Shown here: positions 1 through 10,857 of the stretch, piece by piece
Layout of the letters: every line of letters begins with the position of its first letter
Position numbering within the stretch: the stretch's first letter is position 1
NCBI GenBank assembly: GCA_900660155.1
Contig: CABFPE010000038.1
Coordinates: 1,784,886-1,848,885 of the forward strand
Length of the DNA stretch: 64,000 nucleotides
Direction of reading: 5' to 3'
Source of the DNA: Hofstenia miamia
Taxonomy: Eukaryota > Xenacoelomorpha > Acoela > Hofsteniidae
Notes under the pieces: generated by a model
Told to the model about the DNA's origin: nothing
Database searches by the model: none
The model's input: the letters and a program-made list of their open reading frames with translations, nothing else
Position numbers and translations under genes: made by a program

Positions 1-31
<31 letters not shown>
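1..31. repeat. (TA)n microsatellite
   Basis: The window opens with an uninterrupted TA dinucleotide run of 31 bases. Confidence 0.95.
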
Positions 32-34
<3 letters not shown>

Positions 35-344
35 GGTGGCCCTTATATAAGCTGATATTTTAAAATTTCGATTTTAGAGGTGGCGCCTTGCCGTGACGTT
101 TGGCCTAATAAGGCTCAATACATGTTGTATTAAATAATGTATCAATAGCTGTTTTTTCTGGTTTATCTCTGCTATCCTCAAAACATACTGTGAGATATTC
201 TTCATTATTGAGTAATACAATTGGTTAAATTTTTTTATTTCAAACACACAATTCATTAGCAACTGCTAATAGTATTAATAACTCGTAATGTGTATATCAA
301 GCCTCTTTAAATTTATCATTTTTTCATTAATTTTTTAAGACTTT

Positions 345-745
345 CTCTCGATTTGAAGATCCAAATCCTGCATTTAATAATACTCTCGATTTCATGGACA
401 ATCAATTCCATGTATGTGGCCACTCTATTTATTAGAATTTACCTTGAGGTTTTACTTAATTTGATAGAATATATCAATATGGAATACTTTGTAATATATT
501 TAAGTAATGACTTTTATTATCAAATGGTGATAATGATGTTTTTTAGTATCAATTGAATGAATGCTATAAGTTTTATTTGGCAAATGTTTCAGACATTAAT
601 AATATAGAAAGTTCTAAAACAATAACTTCAAGATATATGGGTTTTTGCCAAAATGAAAATTTGATTTTGCCCTGCAAATCTGCTCTCTGCACTAATGTAG
701 ATTCTTTTTCACCTAATTACATAATTGTAATAATATTAATTATTT
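345..745 (-). mobile_element. Polinton DNA polymerase fossil fragment
   Basis: Read on the minus strand, this stretch is homologous to the part of the decayed Polinton polymerase near 19680-19880 (+). The plus-strand shadow frames of both places share many residues in the same order, and the DNA aligns with scattered differences. It is a short, old, broken piece of a protein-primed type-B polymerase gene from a Polinton/Maverick. No termini or other element genes are visible around it. Its divergence from the 19.7-kb copy suggests an independent old insertion. Confidence 0.6.
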
Positions 746-1308
746 ATTGTTAAATTAAATTTGTGATTTCGTAATTTTTCATTATATGTTTCTAAATTTA
801 AAGAACGGGAGCGTGCTCCTGTTTTGGGAATTCAAATAAATCTCAAATTGTGGTGAGGAAATCTATTTCGTGGTTTTTCATCACATATTTTTAAATATTT
901 GACCACTTAATCTTTCTAATTTTCTTAATGGCAAAAAGATATTTACAAAATTGCGCGCAAATATTTCAAAGATACAATCAACAAATGTGCTTATGTTTTT
1001 GTTCAATCGATTAAACTACAGTAAATGTCTGTAATTTGAATTTTGATTGTTGAAAGTAGTCTTTAAAACATGTGATTCTGACCAATATTCACTGAAAAAT
1101 GCATGTTCAAAGTCGCTAATGTAAGAATTCAACTTTGCAAAAGAGATATGTGCTCTTTATAAAACACATATCTCAATTTTCAACTTTTTTAGTAAATTCC
1201 GACTGACATGGGGCAGGGACCCAACCACGAACCCGGTCATTCAATGTTCACTTTTATTACTTATTTCAGGTTCCAATGTCAACCAATTAAACTTCTTTCC
1301 AATTCATA
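746..1308. other. Non-coding stretch, nothing recognised
   Basis: AT-rich DNA with no convincing open frame, repeat or RNA gene. The last 50 bases before the truncated gene copy are unrelated to the sequence upstream of the matching point in the intact gene. Confidence 0.5.
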
Positions 1309-1868
1309 AACAGTTGAGAGAGAAAATCCTAATATTGCAGAGACAAACGCAAATGTCCAGAAGATTGTCCCATTGGAATTTCCTTTATCGTGAGGAAATG
1401 GCAGAGTTGTTGAGGCGTCAACAGCATTTACAGGACCAGTCAGTTGAAAAAGACAAATTAATCATTCAGCTACAAATTCAAGTACTGCAACAGGGAATCG
1501 TCAGTGAGTGACGAGCATTAACTGACTTTTTAAATATTTTGTAAACAATTTCCATTTTTGACATTAATAAATATTTCTCATTCATTAGTTCATTTTTTTT
1601 GTTTATTAATCTAAATTATTTAGATATAGTTGATATTAAAAACTATAACTACATTTGCTAAATATGTACAGTAATGCTTTACTAATACTTAATACATAAT
1701 ATGTAAATACTAATTTGGGTAGGTGATTGACAAAATTGAAATGAATAATAAGATTTTATTGAAAGTTAAATTCAAAGGACTTGATTACTTTTCAATTTTC
1801 ATATGTTTGCAATTATTTTGGTCAATAAAAAATCATGCAACATTGCAATAAAAAATCAAGCTTTTCCT
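1309..1868 (+). pseudogene. 5'-truncated copy of the coiled-coil gene at 2367-2726
   Basis: From about 1309 the sequence matches the interval starting near 2513 almost base for base, through the coding end, the AATAAA and roughly 300 bases of 3' flank, until the two diverge near 1868 and 3074. The copy keeps the second coiled-coil half (about residue 50 onward) but lacks the promoter and the N-terminal residues, including the myristoylation-like start. An internal ATG at 1314 gives a 65-residue frame. Compared with the intact gene it has an Arg for His, a Val for Ile, and a 2-base loss near the end that changes the C-terminus to a short QQGIVSE tail. Because the 3' flank beyond the poly(A) signal is shared, this is a DNA segmental duplication rather than a retrocopy. 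It could still be transcribed as a downstream exon of something upstream, but I see no proof. Confidence 0.75.
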
Positions 1869-2320
1869 AAAAATTGTCAAATATTGGAAAGACCATATAG
1901 CTATTTTAATTCTGAACGGATTTCCAGAAAATCAAGTTCTTCTGAAAGAAAACAAAAAGTTCCGTTATGCAACGACAATTATAATTACATCTGGAAATCT
2001 CGAAAATAAAGGTTCTGCAAAAAAAAATACAAATGAAAAAGAGTCCTAAACCTTACATATTCAGGAATTAATATTAGGTTTGAGATTTCTAAAAGTTTAT
2101 TTTAAAATTTTAGCAAATCAACCTCATTAAAAATTATTGTTTGAAGCAAACTTGCATTTGCACATTGCATATGTCAATCTTTACAAATCCGCACGTCAAT
2201 CAAATCAATACCAATTGCAAATGTTGACGCTCACCTTGCCGTGCCGCAATGCACTGTTGATTGGGCGCAACTGCCGTCTTGAACTTTTAAATTAACGTCA
2301 ATCAATAACAAGATAAAATT

Positions 2321-2358
2321 AGACCAATATAAAAGCAGCCACTTTCATCATCAAATCA
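2321..2358 (+). promoter_or_regulatory. Core promoter of coiled-coil gene (CCAAT-like and TATA box)
   Basis: GACCAATATAAAAGC spans about 2322-2336, with TATAAAAG at 2328-2335, about 32 bases before the ATG at 2367. The start site would fall just downstream of 2350, so the 5' UTR must be very short. An inverted CCAAT (ATTGGG) lies near 2261 in a locally GC-richer stretch. Confidence 0.65.
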
Positions 2359-2366
2359 TTTTAATC

Positions 2367-2726
2367 ATGGGCTTGATAAAATCTTGCAAGAAGCATTTAC
2401 GGTTACGTCGCTCTCATTCCACATCGCAGAACTCGAATACAACAGTGCAGGAGCTCGAAAGACAAGTGAAATTTTTTGAAAGTCAAGTAGATCATTTACT
2501 TGAGTGCAACCAACAGTTGAGAGAGAAAATCCTAATATTGCAGAGACAAACGCAAATGTCCAGAAGATTGTCCCATTGGAATTTCCTTTATCGTGAGGAA
2601 ATGGCAGAGTTGTTGAGGCATCAACAGCATTTACAGGACCAGTCAATTGAAAAAGACAAATTAATCATTCAGCTACAAATTCAAGTACTGCAACAGGGAG
2701 CATCGTCAGCGAGTGACGAGCATTAA
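2367..2726 (+). CDS. Small coiled-coil protein with predicted N-myristoylation start
   Basis: I do not recognise this 119-residue protein. The start MGLIKSCKKHLRLRR fits the N-myristoylation pattern (Gly2, Ser6), with Cys7 beside it as a possible palmitoylation site and a basic cluster behind. This suggests membrane attachment by inference only. Residues 17-27 are Ser/Asn/Thr-rich. Residues about 28-62 and 76-110 are Leu/Gln/Glu/Lys-rich with heptad spacing, typical of coiled coils, and an aromatic break (HWNFLYREE, about 70-78) separates them. The C-terminus is acidic. The start is fixed by the TATA box about 32 bases upstream, and AATAAA follows 45 bases after the stop, so this looks like a complete intronless transcription unit. 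A truncated duplicate lies upstream at 1309-1868. It could be a host gene or the single gene of an unrecognised element; no inverted ends are visible. Confidence 0.7.
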   Translation: MGLIKSCKKHLRLRRSHSTSQNSNTTVQELERQVKFFESQVDHLLECNQQLREKILILQRQTQMSRRLSHWNFLYREEMAELLRHQQHLQDQSIEKDKLIIQLQIQVLQQGASSASDEH

Positions 2727-2770
2727 CTGACTTTTTAAATATTTTGTAAACAATTTCCATTTTTGACATT

Positions 2771-2776
2771 AATAAA
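2771..2776 (+). terminator. AATAAA polyadenylation signal of coiled-coil gene
   Basis: Canonical AATAAA 45 bases after the stop codon, followed by a T-rich stretch. The same signal is kept in the truncated upstream copy. Confidence 0.7.
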
Positions 2777-3319
2777 TATTTCTCATTCATTAGTTCATTT
2801 TTTGTTTATTAATCTAAATTATTTAGATATAGTTGATATTAAAAACTATAACTACATTTGCTAAATATGTACAGTAATGCTTTACTAATACTTAATACAT
2901 ACTATGTAAATACTAATTTGGGTAGGTGATTGACCAAATTCTAATGAATAATAAGATTGTATTGAAAGTTAAATTCATAGGACTTGATTAATTCTCAATT
3001 TTCATATGTTTGCAATTATTTTGGTCAATAAAAAATCATGCAAATTTGCAATAAAGATCAAAGCTTTTCCTAATATATTTTCAATTTTTGTTGAAACAAC
3101 AACAATAATTTACTATCGATTAAATTTTTTATCCACAACTTTGTTGAATTAAACACATTAATTGAATATGAAAATAAATTATTTGAAGGAATTTATAACT
3201 TACTCTTGTGAAAAAATTCATTGAATTCACAAAAATAATTCATTAATCAGAGACTATCCCTACTCTTTCATAAATAATTTTACTTAAACTGCACTTAATA
3301 TTAAAATTATAATTAAAAG

Positions 3320-3855
3320 TTAAGCAAAATCGCTTTCTAATATAGGTTTACATTTAAAAACTTTTAGAAAATATATAAATTCTGTATTTGCCTTAGTGTT
3401 TGGGTTGGTCACGGGATGCCAGGATATCATAGAATGTATGTGGAAATAATATGAAATATAAAATTATTAAATACCTTATGATAAAATTATGAAATTTTTT
3501 CTATAAAATCAATATCGGAAAGCCGGGTTCAGGTTGAATATGCAAATTAGATGCATCATTGATTAAATATGCGTAGAGAAAGCTAAGAAATCGTTAATTA
3601 TTTAAAAATTACTCATTAAATTAGTCTTAATCTAGGCGAAATCGTATTCTAATACGATTTTAGATCTAAAATTTTAGAAAATATATAAATTTTATATTTG
3701 CCAAGTATTTGGGTTGGCTCCGGGATGTCAGGATATCATAGAATATATGTAGAAATTATATGATATCACGAATTATTCAATAAATTATTATACAATTGTG
3801 AGATTTTTCTTTTCAATCAATATCAGAATGCCGAGTAAAGACTGAATATTTTAAA
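3320..3855. repeat. Diverged two-unit tandem repeat
   Basis: Two units, about 3320-3560 and 3635-3855, align over their length. They share AAAATATATAAATT, TTTGGGTTGG, CGGGATG, CAGGATATCATAGAAT and a closing AATCAATATC motif in the same order. They differ by many substitutions and small indels, so the duplication is old. No coding potential is seen. Confidence 0.7.
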
Positions 3856-5061
3856 CAGATACATATAATATATAATACTACATACAATATGATGTATGTT
3901 GTACATACACGAGGCTTTACTTGTTACATAATATAAGAGTTTGGTAATTCATAATAGTGGTCTATTATGTAATAGTTTTGGTAGTAAATTTTTGTTGTAA
4001 AAGATGTTGAATTAAGCCCTCCAAGGTTGTTAACAGCCAGTAAATTTGAACAAAATCCATTAGATAATCGTTTACTAAATTATTACACATGTGTTACCAT
4101 ATTCTTTGTGTCATTCTGCATTTCTATTGTTTCTATATAGATAAAAACAAAATACCTATATTATTGTAGTTATATGAAAACAAATTGTTTACATTGCAAT
4201 TTATGTTTTGTCCATGGTTGCACATTTAATTATGTTCATTTCACTGCTTAAAGTGCGCACATAGATTCATTACTTTCCAAGTAATAGTTAGACGTGTTTT
4301 ATTAACTTCCAAATGTTTTTTTTCAAATGGATTAGATGTATTTTCTATTAACCAATTTGTGCAAACAAATAGGAAGAACAAAATCACGTATATTACTTTT
4401 ATCAACTGAAAAAAGTGCATTTTTGTCAAAGGGAATCAACGTAAAATGGGTTTGGCAGAACTCTACTAATCATATAGCGCGAATACATTAAAACGAAAAA
4501 AACTGAAATTTCCCGTAGGTATCTCATCAGGAGATCAAACAATGGGAATTGTGTTTAAATTTGAATGTTTATTTTTGGTAAAGAGCATTCTAGATTTCAA
4601 GGTAGAACTTTTGTATCAACTTATTAAAAATGAAATCCTGTAATCATGGTAGTTTAATTTTGTTTTGAATTTTTTAAATTGAATTGCCTTTTGTTTTAAG
4701 CCCTGCTTTGCTTTAAATAGGTAGTTCCCAAAGCTGCTGACATAAATTTTTTGTTATTCCAGTAGCAATTTCATCATTGGTTGTTTTATTTTTTGTACTG
4801 CATCATCTATATTTATTTTGATAAATTTTAGAATAATAAAATTTTATATTTTGGTTTTTGAGCTATTAAATCAAACAGCTACATATCTAAGTAGAAAATT
4901 ATCAAATAAATCCCACAGTGTAGCATGGAATATATTAATAATTCATAATAAAACGGCATAGCTGCATCATTCCAATAAAGCGGGAAATTCAAATAAATCT
5001 CACAGTGGAATTAGAGACCAATATATATATATTTAGCACAGATTGAATAAAATACAAGTGT
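3856..5061. other. Non-coding stretch, nothing recognised
   Basis: AT-rich, without a supported gene. A short palindromic TA-rich stretch lies near 3865-3905, but no element boundaries can be made out. Confidence 0.5.
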
Positions 5062-6240
5062 TCAAACAGATAAAACCACATTATTCCTACAATGAATATT
5101 TACAATATATCCTCTAAAACAAGAAGGTCGTTGACATGCGATAGATCCAGCTGTGTTCGCACGGTCAATTAAGGTGAGTCCAGTAGCACTAAATGACCGC
5201 TCTGATATCGATTCTGATCCTTGAATTGCAAGATAGAATCTTGCAATAGCAGCTGATTTACTAAAATGAGACTTAGCCCAAAAGTCTAGGATATCAAAAT
5301 CACCATCCAAATCAAGGTTTTCAGCAGCAGTATAATAAGCAACCAATTCACCAACAGGAGTCTGGACTTTATCATTATTATTAGCGTCACTGTCGTCATC
5401 ATTATCATCTGAATCAAACAAAAATCTAAATTTGCGTTGTCTAGTAGGAATGGCTTAACTTGATGAAATTGATTAATGATGTATTCTTCAACAAGTATTC
5501 TCTTCACTTCGTCATACACTTTTTCAAAAGATTGCAACAGAAATATTATTGAGCTTCAGCGCGTGGGAACCAATTGTTTAAGTAAGGTTGATAACAATAT
5601 ATTTTGACCAGACCTCTTAATAAACAGCAATCTTTTTGACGGCATCAATGTGAACAGTCAAAGTTGTCGGAGAGATATTCAATGCATAACCTACAGCTAG
5701 ATTCAGGTCATAACATGCGCAAGAAATTCTATCAAAATAATTACTGACTGCAGCAATTAATTTCGCATGATTGTTGATGGTAATGACATGTTTCGCTTCA
5801 GTAGGTTTCGTAATATCAATACAATTTTTAACAAGATCTTTTTCAATATTATAACTATGAAGTGTATCCTCCTGATATTGAGCTACACATAAAGTTCCAA
5901 CAATTATCTTATTTGCAGTAAATCAATGAAAAAATAACGGCTGGATAACCTTTCTGCTTATGTGGAAAATTCCAGTGATCTGTTGCAAAATAAATACGAC
6001 AAAGAAAAGATGAAACTGATTCAAACTGATTACCAAAAAGTACTATAATTTGATCAGCTTTTTCCCAATACATCGATGGCAACACTCTATGGAACAAATT
6101 GGTTGGATCAAGAAATATATCGTTTGCTTCAACTTTGCCAAACCTTGCTCCCATATTGATAATTCTTGTGCAACATTTATTAATCCATCGCCTTTGACCA
6201 TAGTGAATGGCCGGTTATCAGTAGCAGACATTTTAACAAT
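5062..6240 (-). pseudogene. hAT-family transposase remnant
   Basis: Minus-strand frames carry landmarks of a hAT DNA transposase in the expected order. Near 6230-6150 is an N-terminal segment with SATDNRPFTMVKGDGL, the 'D-RPF-v-G' motif. Near 5830-5640 is RISCACYDLNLAVGYAL, the R-C-(H)-LNL region with the usual His replaced. Near 5310-5170 is FDILDFWAKSHFSKS followed by SISERSFSATG, the C-terminal dimerisation domain. Frames shift several times and stops interrupt the reading, so no active protein can be made. Terminal inverted repeats and the target duplication were not found. Unrelated in sequence to the other hAT-type remnants in the window. Confidence 0.75.
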
Positions 6241-6753
6241 TGCAGGTTGAGTGTCTCTTTAGCTAAGTCATTAATATCACATTTCAGAGCCATAAATACA
6301 TGCAGTTTGAGGTGGTCAACGGTGTTGGTTTTCTAAGATTAATCTTCGTAAAAAATTTTAGCACAAGTATTATTATAAAACAAAATTTTAGATCGATGGG
6401 TAAATAACCAAATTGGTCACGTCGGAAATTCTAATTTTGGTCGCGGTCCCGTCCCGTGTTTTTTTTTGGTCCCGGTCCGACAAGACACTAAGTGGAGTAT
6501 ATTAACAATTCATAATATAATCACGGAGGCAATTTAATTTTTAGGTATTTTATTAATAATTTCAATTCATATTATTTTTCATCGAAAGTAATAAAAATGT
6601 TTAAAGAAAATTTCAATTCTCAAAATTTAGAAAATTTTAAAACTATATCAGCTAGAAAATCAGTGTTTAAAGGTTAAGCTAGTGCTGTTTAAGTAGCAGG
6701 GGTGCACAATATGATATGGCAATATTGTGGTAGCTTTAAATCCCATTATTGAA

Positions 6754-7329
6754 ATGGTGATTATGCTCGCACTAAATAATTGCAATAATAGCTATTATGG
6801 AAAAATAGGGGGATATATGATAAATTTACAAAAGCATTAAATCTAAATTTGAATTGTTAAAGAACCTAAGTTAATTTCTATTTGGATTTCGAAAAAATTC
6901 CCCAACATAGCTCGGATAATACTGAATAGGTGCTCCGCCGTGAGTTGGAAACCCATTACCAGTCAGCTGGAACATGTAATTACCTACCGGCATGGTGCTT
7001 AAAAAATTCCAAATAGTCAAAATTTTAATTGGCCAACACTAAGCAAAAATGTTTTTTTAACTGGCAAGAAGAGAATATTTTAGTTAGTTTGGTAGAAAAT
7101 ACTAAAAAATTGCAATTGAAAAATAATTGCATTTATCCATCAGCAATCTCATAAATTTTCTAAAAATGAAAATTTCTCCTTTTTGCAAACACCCAAAATT
7201 GTATAAAGAATTTTTTAAAGAATGTATAATATTGTGATGTAAACCAAAAAGCAAACTTTGTCAACTCATTTCTATTTCTAGTTACATGACTGACAAATGG
7301 TTGTGATTGGTACTAACTTGTTAAGAAAT
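6754..7329. repeat. Repeat block, copy 1 (duplicated across a single-N join)
   Basis: This block is repeated almost exactly at 7331-7919, with a single N at 7330 between the copies. Differences are a few substitutions and small indels, at the level of alleles. The simplest explanation is an assembly join of two haplotypes or overlapping contigs, not a genomic tandem duplication. Confidence 0.8.
6871..6993 (-). other. Short exon-like reading frame in repeat block, copy 1
   Basis: A locally GC-richer stretch reads on the minus strand as a 40-residue frame starting MPVGNYMFQLTGNGFPTHGG and containing APIQYYPSYVGEFFRNP. The frame stays open in copy 2 and the changes there keep the residue pattern. 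Codon composition is unlike the surrounding AT-rich DNA. I do not recognise the protein. It could be an exon of a host gene or a fragment of a mobile-element protein. Confidence 0.4.
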
Positions 7330-7330
7330 N

Positions 7331-7919
7331 TGAAATGGTGATTATGCTCGCACTAAATAATGGCAATAATAGCTATTATGGAAAAATAGGGGGATATATG
7401 ATAAATTCACAAAAAAGCATTAAATCTAAATTTGAATTGTTAAAGAACCTAAGTTAAAAGTTTTAATTTCTATTTTGATTTCGAAAAAATTCCCCAACAT
7501 AGCTCGGATAATACTGAATAGGTGCTCCGCCGTGATTTTGAAACCCATTACCAGTCAGCTGGAGCATGTAATTACCTACCGGTATGGTGCATAAAAAATT
7601 CCAAATAGTCAAAATTTTAATTGGCCAACACTAAGGAAAAATTTTTTTTAACTGGCAAGAAGAGAATATTTTAGTTAGTTTGGTAGAAAATACTAAAAAA
7701 TTGCAATTGAAAAATAATTGCATTTATCCATCAGCAATCTCATAAATTTTCTAAAAATGAAAATTTCTCCTTTTTGCAAACACCCAAAATTGTATAAAGA
7801 ATTTTTTAAAGAATGTATAATCTTGTGATGTAAACCAAAAAGCAAACTTTGTCAACTCATTTCTATTTCTAGTTACATGACTGACAAATGGTTGTGATTG
7901 GTACTAACTTGTTAAGAAA
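7331..7919. repeat. Repeat block, copy 2
   Basis: Near-identical to 6754-7329. It contains the same exon-like minus-strand frame (stop at 7463-7465), where the start Met is replaced by Ile and two further residues differ. A 9-base length difference is seen beside that frame. Confidence 0.8.
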
Positions 7920-7929
7920 TAAATAATTT

Positions 7930-9046
7930 TACTATATAAAGATCAAACATAAAAATTGATTGATATCAATTTTAGTATATAGCAGAAATGTTTGTGTCAC
8001 GATCGAATTTAAATGGTCATTCTAGGGAATCCCAAATTTATAAAAAAATAAAAAATAGAAGAGAAACCCATATAATAACGGCTGTTTATTTGTATCAAAT
8101 GTTAAGAGATTCATGTTAAACAGCTTTTTACCAATATATTGCATAAGCAAACAATTACATAATTTTCTGCAAGCAATTACGTTTTGCGTGAAGACCAGAT
8201 TCCTTCCACTCATAAGCAGGGAAAGAAATTACGTAATCAATCTGTGTTCTGTGTGAGCAAAGTGCAATGAGTGGATGATCAATAATGTAAAATTTGGGGT
8301 GTGTTTTTACAGTTAAAATACATGATGTGGGAATAACATTATGGGAAAATTATTGTAAAATGTGGAACCTGTACAGTCGCGTTTTATGAACTAATATATC
8401 AACAATTCAAAGGGTTCTGAAACTCTCAAAAATGACTAGACTCAATGTTAGTTAGTCCCAGAAACAGAAGCACTACTATTATAAGAATTACAAATTACTG
8501 GATGATATTTCAGATGGTAGCAGAGTGTATGTAAAGAACTACAGCTGGGCACCAGCCAGCTGAGTTACAGCCACCAACAATTTTTTAGGTCAGCCAGCTG
8601 CCAGAAAATTTAGGCTGCTATTCTGATTGAAAACTAAAACTATATCAAAACAGCGAAATTTGTCATAAAAAGGAAACAGCATTTAATGTCTATGATGTGC
8701 TAGCGACGTTTAGTTTTCCCCACCCCCCTATTTTGATCCATTTTTATTACATTTTATTATGTTTGTTATTACATTAAATGTGTTGTAGTTTTTTTGTAGT
8801 TTTTCTTACTGATTACATATAAACACATGATGAACCTTTCTTCCAGATAGACAGAATATTATACAGTCTAATCCAGCTCTATAGATGTCACTAAGCAGGC
8901 TGCACTGCCACCCACCTTATCAGGGCTGCACTGCCAATAGTAGTAGAGTAGCACCCAGCTCTATAAAGTACCTGATCTCATATGCCAGTGTAATTTGGAA
9001 AGGGAAATTTGAACCATGATCCTATGCCATGAAATAACATACATCG
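7930..9046. repeat. Interspersed repeat, fuller copy
   Basis: Two parts of this block recur further on: 7930-8210 is matched at 23032-23296, and 8640-9046 at 23627-24032, both in the same orientation with only scattered differences. The block has no recognisable coding. Near 8540-8600 it contains several clustered copies of a CCAGCTG-like motif. It may be a non-autonomous DNA transposon, but the termini are not visible. Confidence 0.7.
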
Positions 9047-9800
9047 ATTTTGGGAAAATAAGGTTCCACATAACAATTTGGAAAACTACTATGAGTCAGA
9101 CAATAAAGATGATGAGAAGAATGAGAAAGAAAACTCTACCATTGTGTCAACTCCCTACTCCATCTTGTACAATGAAATAGATCAAGAAGATAGTCAAAAC
9201 GAGGAAGACTGTATACAGGACAAACACCTGGCAAGAATATGACAAAATAATGAAATATTTAGAAATGTTGCAAGCATTGGAGATTACAGACTCTGAAGCA
9301 GACTGCAAAATTTCTTAAGAAGAGGAGATTTAATGTGTTATGGCACAAGCCACCAGTAACAGAGAGCAGAAATGCATTGGTACAATAATGCGACTTTAGA
9401 AAACAACAAATGGGCGCCCTGCCTCCTACACATCATAAATGCAGTGTTAATTTTAGCATGACAACACATTATTCTTGTGACTTGAATAAATTGTTTTTTT
9501 GTTTTATTACATTGCAATCTTTACAGAACCAAGAACCACCTTCCATAAATGATGGCCATTTTATAATCTTAGCTATGGTATGGTATGGCAATTATCCCAT
9601 AGCCCATTATTGATTTACAAACCTAGCAAGTAATGCATAGTTGAATTAACTCCTTTAGAAATGAACTGCTTATTCAGTGTTCAATCAGAATTTTACCACT
9701 ATTCTACATGAAACAAAAATTCAGTGGTTCCAATTTTTACTTATACCCTATTTTTTGAACAAAACATAAAACATGTAATACATCCTAATAAGGGACTCTT
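9047..9800. other. Unclassified stretch, possible decayed coding sequence
   Basis: Plus-strand reading from about 9047 to 9240 is open and rich in Asn, Glu and Asp (NLENYYESDNKDDEKNEKEN), then becomes interrupted. This resembles the acidic N-terminal region of some transposases, but I cannot assign a family. The rest shows nothing. Confidence 0.3.
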
Positions 9801-10840
9801 TTTTAGAAATGGCATGCATTGTTAAATGTATAACAGTAGACTCTTCCAATTTGATATTCTTGGTAATATCTATTAAAAAGCACTGTGTGTGTTTTTCTAA
9901 AGAATATCTGATAACCAAAAAACTTGACAAGGCTGTAAATTAAGATCATCAGAGTTTTTAAATTCTGTATCAAATTTCCTACCCTTAATAATATTGCTGT
10001 CATCAGTACTGTGTATCAAGATACTATTTAGTTCAGTGTAATTCCAAAATAGATCAATTGTGTCATAATATACATTATTTAAGAATATAAACATTTCTTC
10101 TTTTACATAATTGTGCAGATGCAATACACCAAATTTACTAATTTGAAGATAAACATCATGTACATCACTATATGTTTTACAAACTACTGCAAATCTTATT
10201 GATTTCAGAGGCCATGATGGATTAATTAAAGTAAATAAAGTAAAGCTCCTAGAAGAAATCTCATCAGTTCTAAAAATATATTTACCTCTAAAATTTAGAA
10301 AGGTATTAATTTTGGTATAGAACACATTATTTTTAGTATTCATGTGGCATATTATAATGATTTTTAGATAAGATACAAATTTTGGAAATATAACATAAAT
10401 ATAATCATTTTCTATGGAAATTTAAAAAAAACCTTTATCACTATAAGTAGAAAAAGCTAAGGCTTGTTCATGACATTCAGTTTTAAAAAAATGGTTCTTA
10501 TAAGCAGTTTTAGGTGTTTCCAAAGTTTTTTATCAAACCAAGAAACCATATTTTTTCAGAAAATTGTTTTTCCACTTTCACTTCTAAAATGTAGTGCAAT
10601 ATTTCTTACAAAATTGTCTTGTAAATTTGAATAGAAGTTATGTATAGACTCAATGCTACATGATTGAGAGGTAGATTTATTAAACATTTGCAAAATCTTG
10701 TTTACTTTGTTTGCAAGTCATTTTTCTTCATGATTCCTATTTGTTATTTGTTTATAGTGTTGCTTCTTTCTTCACCTTTATAAATATTTACAATATTCTT
10801 GTTGTGTATATTAAATTTCTATTGTAAAAATTATTCCTTG

Positions 10841-10857
10841 ATATATATATATATATA
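10841..10857. repeat. (AT)n microsatellite
   Basis: Short AT dinucleotide run inside the Polinton fossil. Confidence 0.85.
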
